Assembly: GCF_022605725.1 (NCBI RefSeq)
Contig: NC_065551.1
Coordinates: 36,642,001 to 36,706,000, forward strand
DNA: 64,000 nucleotides
Reading direction: 5' to 3'
DNA from: Anthonomus grandis grandis
Lineage: Eukaryota; Arthropoda; Insecta; Coleoptera; Curculionidae
Shown: piece after piece, positions 37,066-48,500 of the stretch
Layout: every line of letters begins with the position of its first letter
Numbering within the stretch: the stretch's first letter is position 1
The notes under the pieces: generated by a model
What the model was told of the DNA's origin: nothing
What the model saw: the letters and a program-made list of their open reading frames with translations, nothing else
Databases searched by the model: none
Made by a program: the position numbers and the translations under genes

Positions 37066-38338
37066 CGATCCCCACCTGCATGGTCTTATTTAACTATTTA
37101 GCAACTAGGCAGCATTAAATGCACTAGAATATTAATTTGGCGCGAAAATAGTAAAACTATTGCGGCATTTTTTTGTTTCGTTTTCGGTTGTAGACCGCAT
37201 CCGATCGGATTTTACGGTTTGGTCAGTTGCAGCAGCGCAACTTCGCTTCGAGATGAACAATGTTGGGTTCATCGTGTTCGTTACGGTGGCAAAGAAGTCG
37301 ATTAATTATTTATTGCAGTTTTGCATATTTTTCAAGGATTGCAAGAGTCTTATTATAGTTTAAATTGTCTTTTTTTTTTAACCGCAAAATGGTCGTTATG
37401 TAGGTCTTAAAATTAGTTTAGTATAATGCTTATAAAAATCGTACAATAATATATCGCATACTGTAATTGAAAGACGTCGTAATATCTTTAAAAGTAATTG
37501 GAAAAGTGAAGAACTGGAAAAAGGGGAAAACATCATCTTCAAGATCTATTAATTTTCATTTGAAACCAGTTCACATTTCGTATCACAAAATGTTTATAAA
37601 AAACCAAAATATTAAATGATGAAAAAAGTGAAATTTCTTGTGGTTTTTAAATAAATGCAAAAAATGATTTGTCCAGTCTATAATATCCATTTACTATTAC
37701 TTCCGTATTATTATGCCAGCCGCAATATAATTAGATAAGTGTACATAATTTGGTAAATTATTGACCAGAACCGATTTACAAAATGTTTTTTTAAATTTTG
37801 TCCTTCATCTTATCTATAGATATTGCCATCAATTTTAATTTCTTAATTTAAAAACCCCAATCCTATTACAAACTCTTATTGCAATGTAAAATTCTCAGCA
37901 AAAATTTCTAACGGTCCAAATAATTGGTTCAATTAATCGAGGTTATTATAAATGTGATTAGCAAATTCGAAAATAAGTGAAACAAAAGGAAAACGACAAA
38001 GCTGTTATTCGTTTTATTTGGAAATGAGACTGAAAGGAAGTGAATTGATTAACTTATGCTGTGACATAATTCAGTTGAATTCTCTTATATTTTTTTAATA
38101 TCAAGTGAAAGCAGTATCTTTTTTTTATTTTAAAGATGTCGTTAGTAAAATAATAAAAAACGAGAATATAAAGATGATAAGAGAGTATAGAATCGTAGTA
38201 CGAGAATATGAAATCATTGAAAAGCAGTAGTAAATTAAGCGCCTCAGATATGCATGTAAGGGCTGCGAAATTTGAACCATAAAATGCGAGAAAAAAATTT
38301 TACAGCTCATAACTAAATTTCTCGACGAATATAATGAA
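37066..38338. other. Intergenic region
   Basis: Mostly featureless A/T-rich DNA. A G/C-richer patch at 37185-37300 contains an arthropod-type initiator (TCAGTT, about 37224) followed by an ATG at 37253 on the plus strand; see the findings. Confidence 0.4.
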
Positions 38339-39141
38339 TCAAAATGTGCCCTCATTCCCTTAGCTCTGCTCGAATCCTCGTGTAATAACCCGGTGTTTTC
38401 GTGATGTGGGTGATGAGAAAAAGCTGATGGTATACTTAGTTTGATTTCGAAAAAAATCAATTTTTGGTGAAAAAATTCGATACGGGGGGGTATACCCGAA
38501 AAATGAAAAAAACCAAACTTTGAAGGTCTATATCTCGGCTTCTATGGGAGCTATCGGGAAAATTCCAACGGTTTTGTCTTAGTTTCGTCGTTCTGAATCC
38601 AACGAGACCATCCGCAAGGTCGTAGCTCTTCTAATAGCTGAGATATGGCATTTTTGATACCCATTTTTGGCCTCAAAAACGGACGTCGAAAACGACTTTT
38701 TCAGGATTTTCAAAGTGCTCTCATTCCCTTAGTTTTGCTCGGATCCTGTTATAACCCGGTGTTTTCGTAATCTAGGTGACCCAAATAAGACGCTGGTATG
38801 CTTAGTTTGATTTCGAAAAAAATCAATTTTTGGTGAAAAAATTCGATACGGGGGGGTATACCCGAAAAATGAAAAACACCAAACTTTGAAGGTCGATATC
38901 TCGGCTTCTATGGGAGCCATTGGGAAAATTCCAACGGTTTTGTCTTAGTTTCGTCGTTCTGAATCCAACGAGACCATCCGCAAGGTCGTAGCTCTTCTAA
39001 TGGCTGAGATATGGCATTTTTGATGCCCATTTTTGGCCTCAAAAACGGACGTCGAAAACGACTTTTTCAGGATTTTCAAAGTGCTCTCATTCCCTTAGTT
39101 TTGCGCGGATCCTGTTATAACCCGGTGTTTTCGTAATCTAG
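38339..39141. repeat. Tandem satellite, about 367-bp monomer, 2.2 copies
   Basis: The word CTCATTCCCTTAG recurs at 38351, 38720 and 39086 (spacing 369 and 366). The first two units are nearly identical over their length, including GGGGGGGTATACCCG and AACGGACGTCGAAAACGAC. High identity implies recent duplication or homogenisation. It lies immediately upstream of the flippase promoter. Confidence 0.85.
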
Positions 39142-39372
39142 AAAGAAAATTAAAAATCCTTTTTCTTCGGAAGAAAATTTAAAAACTTCACTATATATCA
39201 CATTTTCTGAGCACTAAATTTTTAATTTAGATTATGTCATTATTTTCCTACTCTTCTTAATTATCATAATAAACGAATACGATTGCGTGAAATGCTTTTA
39301 ATATCTGCTTTAAAGTGTGTGTCAGATAAACTCTGGCCGTTGAATATGGGAATACACCATTATTCTCCGGTC

Positions 39373-39409
39373 TGTCAAATGTCATATTTGTGATATGTCA
39401 TAAGTGTCA
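39373..39409 (+). promoter_or_regulatory. TGTCA cluster upstream of the flippase first exon
   Basis: Four TGTCA words within 37 bp (39373, 39380, 39396, 39405), about 160-190 bp upstream of the inferred ATG at 39567. There is no TATA box. It parallels the TGACA cluster before otubain. Confidence 0.4.
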
Positions 39410-39566
39410 TTTATAATAACATGTGATGTATGATTCGGTTTGGACCAAACCAAAATAAACAAATGTCAAAACCAAAATTATCTTTAGAGACTTTATAAAG
39501 AATATTATTACCACAATATATTATTAAATAAAGTTCGGCGTATGAAATGCTGAAACTCAAAAAGTA

Positions 39567-42500
39567 ATGGTAAATAATCCAGACCGTAATGCGTACATAG
39601 ACTTGGACCAACAATTAGGTAAGTGGTCCTAGTCATTTTTCCTATGGGAGTGATTCAATTCAATATGATCCTACAACCAGGATTTATATTAAAATTATTT
39701 TTAATTACCTTTGATGGCAAATTCTAAATATATATGTTATGTGAATAATTAGGCTACTTGCTAGTGGGAGTAGCACTTGTTGACTATAATAATAATTATG
39801 GTGGTTAACCTCAAATATGTAAATAATATAGACTTCCATTATGAAGCCTTTGAGGCTATTATGCTCAATCCTAGAACGTTTTTTTATATAGAACATTTTA
39901 AATTTAAGGTCAGCTAATTAGGAATAATACTACATATAGATGTATAAACCTCCCTAAGTAGTTACATTCCCAATATTTGCAAGTTAATATTCTAGGACAC
40001 AATTATGATCCAACACATTTAATTTAATTGTTTTTTATTCATTATTGTTTAGGCTTAAAAATTGAAACTCTAAATTATGGCAAGAGATTATTCGGCAATT
40101 CTGGAATCAATTCCCTGGTGATATTCACTGTTTCAGCACTGGGTCCATTCCAACTTCTTCGTATAATCTCCTTGACATATGAAAACACTATTCTAGTCTT
40201 CTCTTCAAAAAATCCTGGTGGTGGTGGAGGGGGTGGAACAATGGTAGTACGATTAGGATACAATGGTGTGGTCCAGTTTGGACTCCATGTAGTTGTCCAA
40301 TTTGGACTCCATGGTGTGGTCCAGTTTGGACTCCATGTAGTTGTCCAACTTGGGGATGGAGTTGTCCAGTTTGGACTCCATGGTGTGGTCCAGTTTGGAG
40401 TCCATGTAGTTGGCCAACTTGGAGATGGAGTTGTCCAGTTTGGACTCCATGTTGTTGTCCAGTTTGGACTCTGTGTTGTTGTCCAACTTGGAGATGGAGT
40501 TGTCCAGTTTGGACTCCATGGTGTGGTCCAGTTTGGACTCCATGTAGTTGGCCAACTTGGAGATGGAGTTGTCCAGTTTGGACTCCATGGTGTGGTCCAA
40601 TTTGGACTCCATGTTGTTGTCCAACTTGGAGATGGAGTTGTCCAGTTTGGACTCCATGGTGTGGTCCAGTTTGGACTCCATGTTGTTGTCCAATTTGGAG
40701 ATGGAGTTGTCCAATTTGGACTCCATGGTGTGGTCCAGTTTGGACTCCATGTTGTTGTCCAATTTGGAGATGGAGTTGTCCAGTTTGGACTCCATGGTGT
40801 GGTCCAGTTTGGACTCCATGTTGTTGTCCAATTTGGAGATGGAGTTGTCCAATTTGAAATTGAGGGAATCGTGTAATTAACAACAACCCGCTGGTTATAT
40901 TTTTTACTTGGTATTACATCATTTTCAGGTCTCTCTCTCCAAAAATCCAAAGCAGAGGCTTGAAAGAACTAAAAAAAATTATTGATAAATTACGATTTAT
41001 AGTATGAAGAAATTAAATTTTTCTTACTAATGTTATGAGTACTATTATTGCCGTAAAGATTATATTGTTTCTCGCCATTGTAGATGATTATATTTTATGA
41101 AAGTTAGATTTTTTACTTTTATAATAAAGAATAGATCGGACAGAGGATGATAACCACAATAAAATGGATATTTTCTTTCCAGGTATTATATATATGTAGG
41201 TACTAATCTGTTTTATATTGGTTTGATCATTTCTTTTAATCCATTTTAATCCTTTCATGCTATTGTTATTATTATTATTATTTTATCATTTCTTATTAAT
41301 AATTACTAATGCAGCTTATTGCAGTAATATTGTGAGAACTGGTTATCACCGGAAACCTGGAAAACTTTTAAAATTAGATTTAATTTTTTTCTTTTATTCA
41401 AACCCTTTGTTTACAAAATAAATATATTGTTTGTTAAGTTATGTATTTAAAAACTAAGGATTTATTTGTACAGTTTATAAAATTAAATGTTGTTCTACTT
41501 AATTGATTAACTGGTATTTCTTAAATTTCGGATATGTACCTTTGCATAGTATACTAAAAAGATCTTCTATAGTGTACTAGAATGAAGTAATAATTTAGAT
41601 CAGGCAGTTAATTCTCTACAACTCTGTGTTGTTTTGTACTGATTTCTGGATCATTGCTACCCTCAAAGAAGAATTCAACCCCAAGTGCCTGGAATAGAGT
41701 AATAATTTATTCTAGCCCTTTTTTTTGCCTTTAAAATACTAATGAGCCTGGAAGTTCCTGGTTAACATTATTGGTAGTTAATTCTATGTTAATTAAGTCC
41801 ATGGATAATACAATTTTTAAATTTAAACTAAACATCATAATTATTTGAATCATATCAGTAGATATGGTTGATAAGATTTGCAAAAACAACTCTAAGCAAG
41901 TTTTGAGGTATACATATATACGCGTGTTGTAGAAGTTTTTTTAGTCTGTGAAAAGTTCCAATAATTATTTAATCTTTTTATATACTTTTATTGCTTTGAT
42001 TAGTATATCCGTCATCCAATATCCTAGGTATGAGGCAACTGACTAATAATATTGGAAGCAATTTTTGTCTTTATAAATAGAACGAATAATTTATTAATAC
42101 AGGGTGACGCAAGCGTAAGGTTAACCAAGTGTCCGGACTTTATTGCTATTAATAGAAATTGTTTTATTTAAATAAGATTTTTTTTTAATGAAAATTCCTT
42201 AGAACATTGAAAGGCCTTTCAATGTTCTAAGGAAAATTCCCTTTTTTCAAAAAGATAATAGCGCTATTTGGCAATACGTCTTGTCATGAGTGTGCATTTT
42301 ACAAGACAATGGGTTCAATAATAAGGACAAATAATGGAAAATATGCAGATTTTCTGATCTCGTTACCAAGATCTTCAATATATTATTTTTTTAAAGTTTG
42401 GAGCCCAATATTTCCGAAACGGTTTAATAAAACATAGCTAAACTATATATATTTGAAATCAGAAAATTCGGCTCTTTTTAATCTTTTTTTTGCTCCATAA

Positions 42501-45500
42501 GAAAAAACTGATCATCTGTCAAAATTTGACGTTTCTAAACGAAAAAGAAAATTTTGACATCGGATTCAAAAATTTAAAGTAAAACCCCAAAAGTTTTGTA
42601 TAAAATTTTTTTTTACTTTTCGCATTACCCCTGTAGGAGAGGGGGGGTCAAAATATGGGAAAAGACCCTGTACTTAGGAGGAAATTTGTAACAACGATTT
42701 ATCAATATAAATAATTAATTTTTTTTATAGAGTATGACTTATAAATTTCACATCACAACTTTAACGATCGTAATTAGCAATTAGTGAAAGTGCAAAAATC
42801 TTTTTTCCGGAAAATAGCGGCGGGTCGGTTTGCGTGTCACCCAACCCTGAAACGACCAGAAAGCCGGACATGATAGGGAAAAATTAGGGGTGGACGCGAA
42901 GGGTGGTGACGGTGCAATCACGAGGTGGGTGTGGACGAGGCAGGCCATCAGTTCCCTTTCCTATCTTTTTCTCAAGGACACTGGGTCAGATACCCCTGGG
43001 AAAACACAATAATGGGAGTGCTATAATAATAAAAGATGTCCATAGCGAAATATCCACCTTGAAATCCTCATGGCTCAAATGATTTATTCATTTTCTAGTT
43101 CAAGGTTTAATAGAAAGCACTAAATTAATAAATGCATAATGTACCCCGACAGTAGGTTAATAGAGCGAGGAAGCGAAAAAGGGGGTTGAAAATGTCGCTC
43201 GCAAAATTCCCTATAGTTCCCCATCGAAATGTTAACGTCATGAGTAAGAAAATCCAATCACGGATCGTTGGTTGAAAGGTCGAATTTTAGAAACGAGGTA
43301 TTAGTCAAAGAATTTTTATAATTCTTTAAGCTTTCCAAAAAATATAAATACATTTCTTATATCTTTTTTTAAAATATTAAAATTTATGTTCTCAAAAAAG
43401 GTCTTTTTATTAACTAATAGCGAGCGACTCTAGTAGCATCAAAATATTATAAATTAATATTAAAAATTTGTAGATTTGGCAAATATATCTATCAGATCAA
43501 GTAAATATTTAAGAGATATTTAAACAGTGATACTTTCTGGAGTTTTGATTGAATTTAATAATACAAAAAAAAAATTAATGCAATTTTGAAACAGAATTTA
43601 TATTTGCAACTACATCACCTGAAACTTAATCAATGTATGCTTTAAAAAGCGGGTATTTTGTTCGTAAAATATCCTAAAATTACAATGTTGGTTATGTGAC
43701 CAGTTGCAAGTAAAAGTATGCAATATACCATGTACCAATTTATTTTTTTTGCTTTATGCATCAAGCAGCATTTTTTGACGTACAAAGAAAAAAATAATTT
43801 TTACAAATAAGAGATTAATAAGAGAACGATACGCCTTGTTTTCGAAATATAAAATACGGTTTTTTTTACAGTTTACTCGAACACCTTTAAGTTATGTGAT
43901 AAAAGTATAGATACAAAAACTATAGATTTTTTTATCATCTATAATTTTCTTAAAAAGCATTTTTCTGTCAGGCAATTATTTTCTGCAGAAAAAAACTTTT
44001 TTCATTAACCCTACTTTTACCCCCCGCCCACCCCACATAACTCACCAGTAAGAAATTGTTTTCAAAAATAATTGTTTTTCAAAATATAACGCATAAATAC
44101 CAGCTGGTTCCGTCGCTAATATCTAATCTAATAACACAGTTTGTTTATTTAAATTTAATTCAAAAACAGTGCTATTAAATTGGTTATTATAAAAAACGGT
44201 GATTTTTCAAAAGAATTTCTTACTGGGCAAATGTTTGGGGTGGGTGGGGGTTAAGGGCTGTGTTGATAAAAAACAAAGTTTTTGCATAAATATTTATTCA
44301 ATATTTAATTTAACAACACTGTTTATTTAAATGTGACATAATTTTACATGTAAATATTTAATATAAAAACAGCGTTATTAAGATTGAATAATATGGACGA
44401 AAAATAGTGAATTTTCAGAAGAATTTCATCAAATATTTAAAATGTAGTAATCGAGTTTAAAAAACTAGGTATGTAAATTCCGTGACAATTTTTTTAAATT
44501 CCGAAATTTTCTCCTTTTTGTAATTAGAATCGTATATGATATACGTATATTCTATAGTTTAATAAATATACCTTGACCATATACTAAAAAAACCGTTAAA
44601 TAAATATATATTTAACGATAATAATACATAATGTTTTGCTTAGGCTGTAAATATTTCAAAAGACTTGTAAATATTTCAAAAGACTAGAGAACTAAAAAAA
44701 TGTACAAAATTTTACCACATTTTTCATCAAAATCAAAGCTTTTTTTTTATTAATTTGAGTCATTTCTTAGTAAAATTTGTTTTAAAAGTTGGTAAATTTA
44801 ATCACCATTAAAATAAAAATATATTAAATTAAAATAAAACGATATAAAACTTAAAGCAAAATATCACAAGGCATTTAAAAATTCAGGTAGTAATTACCAC
44901 TTTACTGAATTTAAAAGATTTAGAACTGTTGTTAAATCACAGATAAATACTTGTTATGCATCTTATATAAATGAAATTCAAAATAGTATATCTACTAATC
45001 CTGCTTTATTCTGGTCATATATACAGACAAAGAAGGGTTGTTCAAGAATACCAGGTAGAATGCATGACCATAACGGAGTGTATGAGGAACCGAATCACAT
45101 AGTAAATGCATTTGCGTCCTATTTCCAAAGTGCTTATACCTCTACAAACAATGATGAAACTGACCATCTGTTATTCAATCCAAATGATAACCATGTAGTT
45201 TCAAATCTCTGTGTGCATATAGATGATATTTCTGAGTTGGAAATTGAGCAAACTTTGAAAAATATGAAGAGTAAGTCTAGTTCGGGCCATCATCTTATTC
45301 CCTGTTTTCTACTAAAAGATTGTAGTGCTGTTTTCGCTGAGCCTCTTAAATATCTTTTTAATTTGGCCTTAAAGACATACACATTTCCGTTATGCTGAAA
45401 ACTGGCTAGGGTATGTCCGATATTGAAAAAGGGGGATGCTTCTGATATTGCCAATTACCGACCAATTGCGATTCTCAGTAGTTTTGGAAAGGTCTTTGAG

Positions 45501-48500
45501 AAAGTCATATACAACCGTATGTTTCCAGCAGTTCATAGACTCATCGCCACTCAGCAACATGGATTCAATTTACTCAATTTTTAAGTGATGCTATTGATGA
45601 CGTCGGCCAGACTGATGTAGTTTACACAGACTTCTCAAAGGCCTTTGACTGCATTCATCATTTTACTGTACTTAAAAAACTATGCTCTTTTGGATTTAGT
45701 CCATCACCTGTCTCTTTTTTTAGATCATATCTTACTTCAAGGCAACAATTTGTTTCTTATAACGGCTTCAAGTCTGAGTTGTATTTGGCTTCATCTGGGG
45801 TGCCTCAAGGATCGAATTTGGGGCCTTTACTGTTCTTACTTTTCATCAATGACCTTTCCCGCGCCTTAACTTGTGAAAACTTACTGTTTGCCGACGATTT
45901 GAAAATATATAGCAGAATCAATTGTATTGACGACTGTGTATTTCTCCAACATCAACTTAATATTTTACACACCTGGTGTATAAAGAATAAACTTAAAGTA
46001 AATATATCTAAATGTAAAGTAGTGACATTCACTCGGAAACGTAAACCATTAAATTACGTATACAGTATCAGTTCTGAAGAATTAGAGCATTGTAAAAATA
46101 AACATGATTTGGGGGTTACATTTGATACCCAACTGACATTTATTCCCCACACTCAGTCAGTCTTTTCATCCGCAAATAGAGTTTTAGGTTTCATAATGAG
46201 AAACTGTAAACAATTCACTAATATTACATCTCTTAAAACACTGTTTTACTCACTAGTTCAATCAACACTGGAATATTGCTGCTTATTGTGGTATCCAATA
46301 TATCAGATTCATGTTATGGCTCTAGAGAATGTTCAAAATAAATTCCTCAAATTTTTGCATTTGAAAGAAACTGGTGTCTATCCTCAAAGACGATTTGATA
46401 ATGCTCTTTTACTGTCTCAGTTTAATATTGATTCTCTTAATTTTAGAGGGATGCTTGTTTTTATTAACTTTATATATAAGCTTACTCACAATCTTATTGA
46501 TTCGCCCCATCTTTTATCAATGTTAAACTTTAGAGTACCAAGATGTAACTCACGGCTTACCGAAACATTTTATTGTTCTCATTCGAGAACTAACATTGGT
46601 AAGAAGTCACCAATTTTTGTTATGACCACAAATTTTAACAGCATCTCTGCTTTGTGCGATATACATAACTGTTCTCTTAGACAAGTAGGTATTTTCACTA
46701 GGGAAATTTTCTCCCCTCTTATTTAAGTTACATGTGTAGGTCTTATAGCTTAAGCACATATTCCATTTTTCATTTTTTTTTTTCGTATTTTATATCTGTT
46801 ACTTGGTATGCTAGCTTTATTCTGTAAATGGTTTCGTACTGTTGAACAATAAACAATAAATGAATAAAACCACTTTTATGCATGTGTAGGGAATAAAAGT
46901 GAGTTTTAGTGAACTCGTAAAAATTCGAAAAATAAAATTTTGATATGGCACCCATTCAGACGGGTGTTGACTATGACCCTCATTTATTTGGTTTTTTGTC
47001 GATAAAATTGGGCGTACAATACGTGGTTAAAGTATCAGATCGCACCCTTAACACACTGTACATATAAATATTTTGTAAATAAATAAATAATGCTATACTA
47101 TAGGGAATAACTAATTAGACTTAGGAAAGATTTTTCTCATGTAATAGAGTAACATTATCAGGGAGAACGTCATGGGAAGAGACTCTTTTTCTCTATGAAC
47201 TTTACGGAGTGGGAGTGCGCCCATTCTCCCCTTTTTTGTCCATTATAGAACACAGTCCATTTAGTGAGCGTCACGACGGCTGAAAACTACCACGGCGCGT
47301 TTTCGTGGGCGTCGGTAATAATACCTAATTTATTTTTCAAAAATTTTATTCGCCTATTGTTCTGGGGTAAGTGGGCTTATGTGAAACGTGACTCATATTT
47401 ATTCATAGAATTTTTATTTATGATAAGATTATCGATAAAAAAGATTTAAAATTAAAATATGATGATATAATTAAGTCGGCTAAAACAATGCAAAGTTAAG
47501 TTTTTTTTTCGTGTATAAAATTCTATGATTTTCTGAAAACGAGTTTACCTACTCTTTGTCTACCATAGATTAAGATACTTGCGTCATATTTTAAATCCTT
47601 TCGTTTTAACTTACAGGGTGTCCAGTGAGACCCGCTTCAACCCCCCAACCCCCATATGCCCTCCAGACATTCCAACATTGAACTAAGCCAAGTTACAACC
47701 AATTCCCAAAATAATGCGGAGAGTTTAAATAGGAACCCTAGCGATAACCAAGGTATAATTCAATTTTTTTTTCTATTATTGCGTTCATTTTTTAAAAAAT
47801 CATATTAAAAGAAAAAGGTTCACTATAGTAAAGTTTCTCAAAAGTTTTATGTCTATAAGAATGTATCGTGGAAAAAGTTCGTGTTTAAAGCAAATAAAAT
47901 TGAAAAACTAAATAAAACAGAACGGAAACTAGTAGGAAACTTTGCAGATCAACGATATGTTTCGAATAAATTAAATCTCTATATATTTACTATTCATATA
48001 ATAATCATTTACCCCTTCAAAAGGAACCTATTTTTAACTCGGTATATCTTATAATATTCATTGAAATATTTCGTGTTAGTTTGTCGACAGAAGATCGATT
48101 AATCGGAAAATGGGAAAAAAATATTGACGTGTCGGCTCCATTGTAATGAAAGTTTTATTAACCAATTACGGACATGATCTGCGATAAGGTTTACTAATCC
48201 TGTAAATGTTTGTTCCTTGGATAAATATAAACATTTGTATTTAATATTAAATGGATATCTTGAAGACTAATCGGTTTCTCGAGAGTTAGTCATCTATGTA
48301 CTGATCTAATTGTATGTTCTTCTTCAAAGGTATGTCTAGGAATTAATATCTGAAACAATAATGTCAGTAATACCTTCTTTCTTCTTGATATCGGAAAAGA
48401 TATATGGGATAGTGTTAACGTACAAAGAGCTAAAATTTAAACCGAGATGGCCACTACTACTTTTATTAAAATGAGACAATAAAAACGGAACCAAATATCT

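Noticed and set aside
40253..40852. Minus-strand frame giving a Lys/Leu/Asp/Met coiled-coil-like protein
   Set aside because: It lacks an ATG outside the repeat and an in-phase signal exon; a stop lies just upstream of the array.
40258..40858. CRISPR-like repetitive array
   Set aside because: No unique spacers; repeats are contiguous and coding, in an insect genome.
40028..40876. Long plus-strand ORF rich in Val/Gly/Leu/His
   Set aside because: It is a shadow of the minisatellite. The minus strand has a TATA box, signal peptide exon, splice sites and poly(A) signal; the plus frame has none of its own, although a TTTAG acceptor precedes it.
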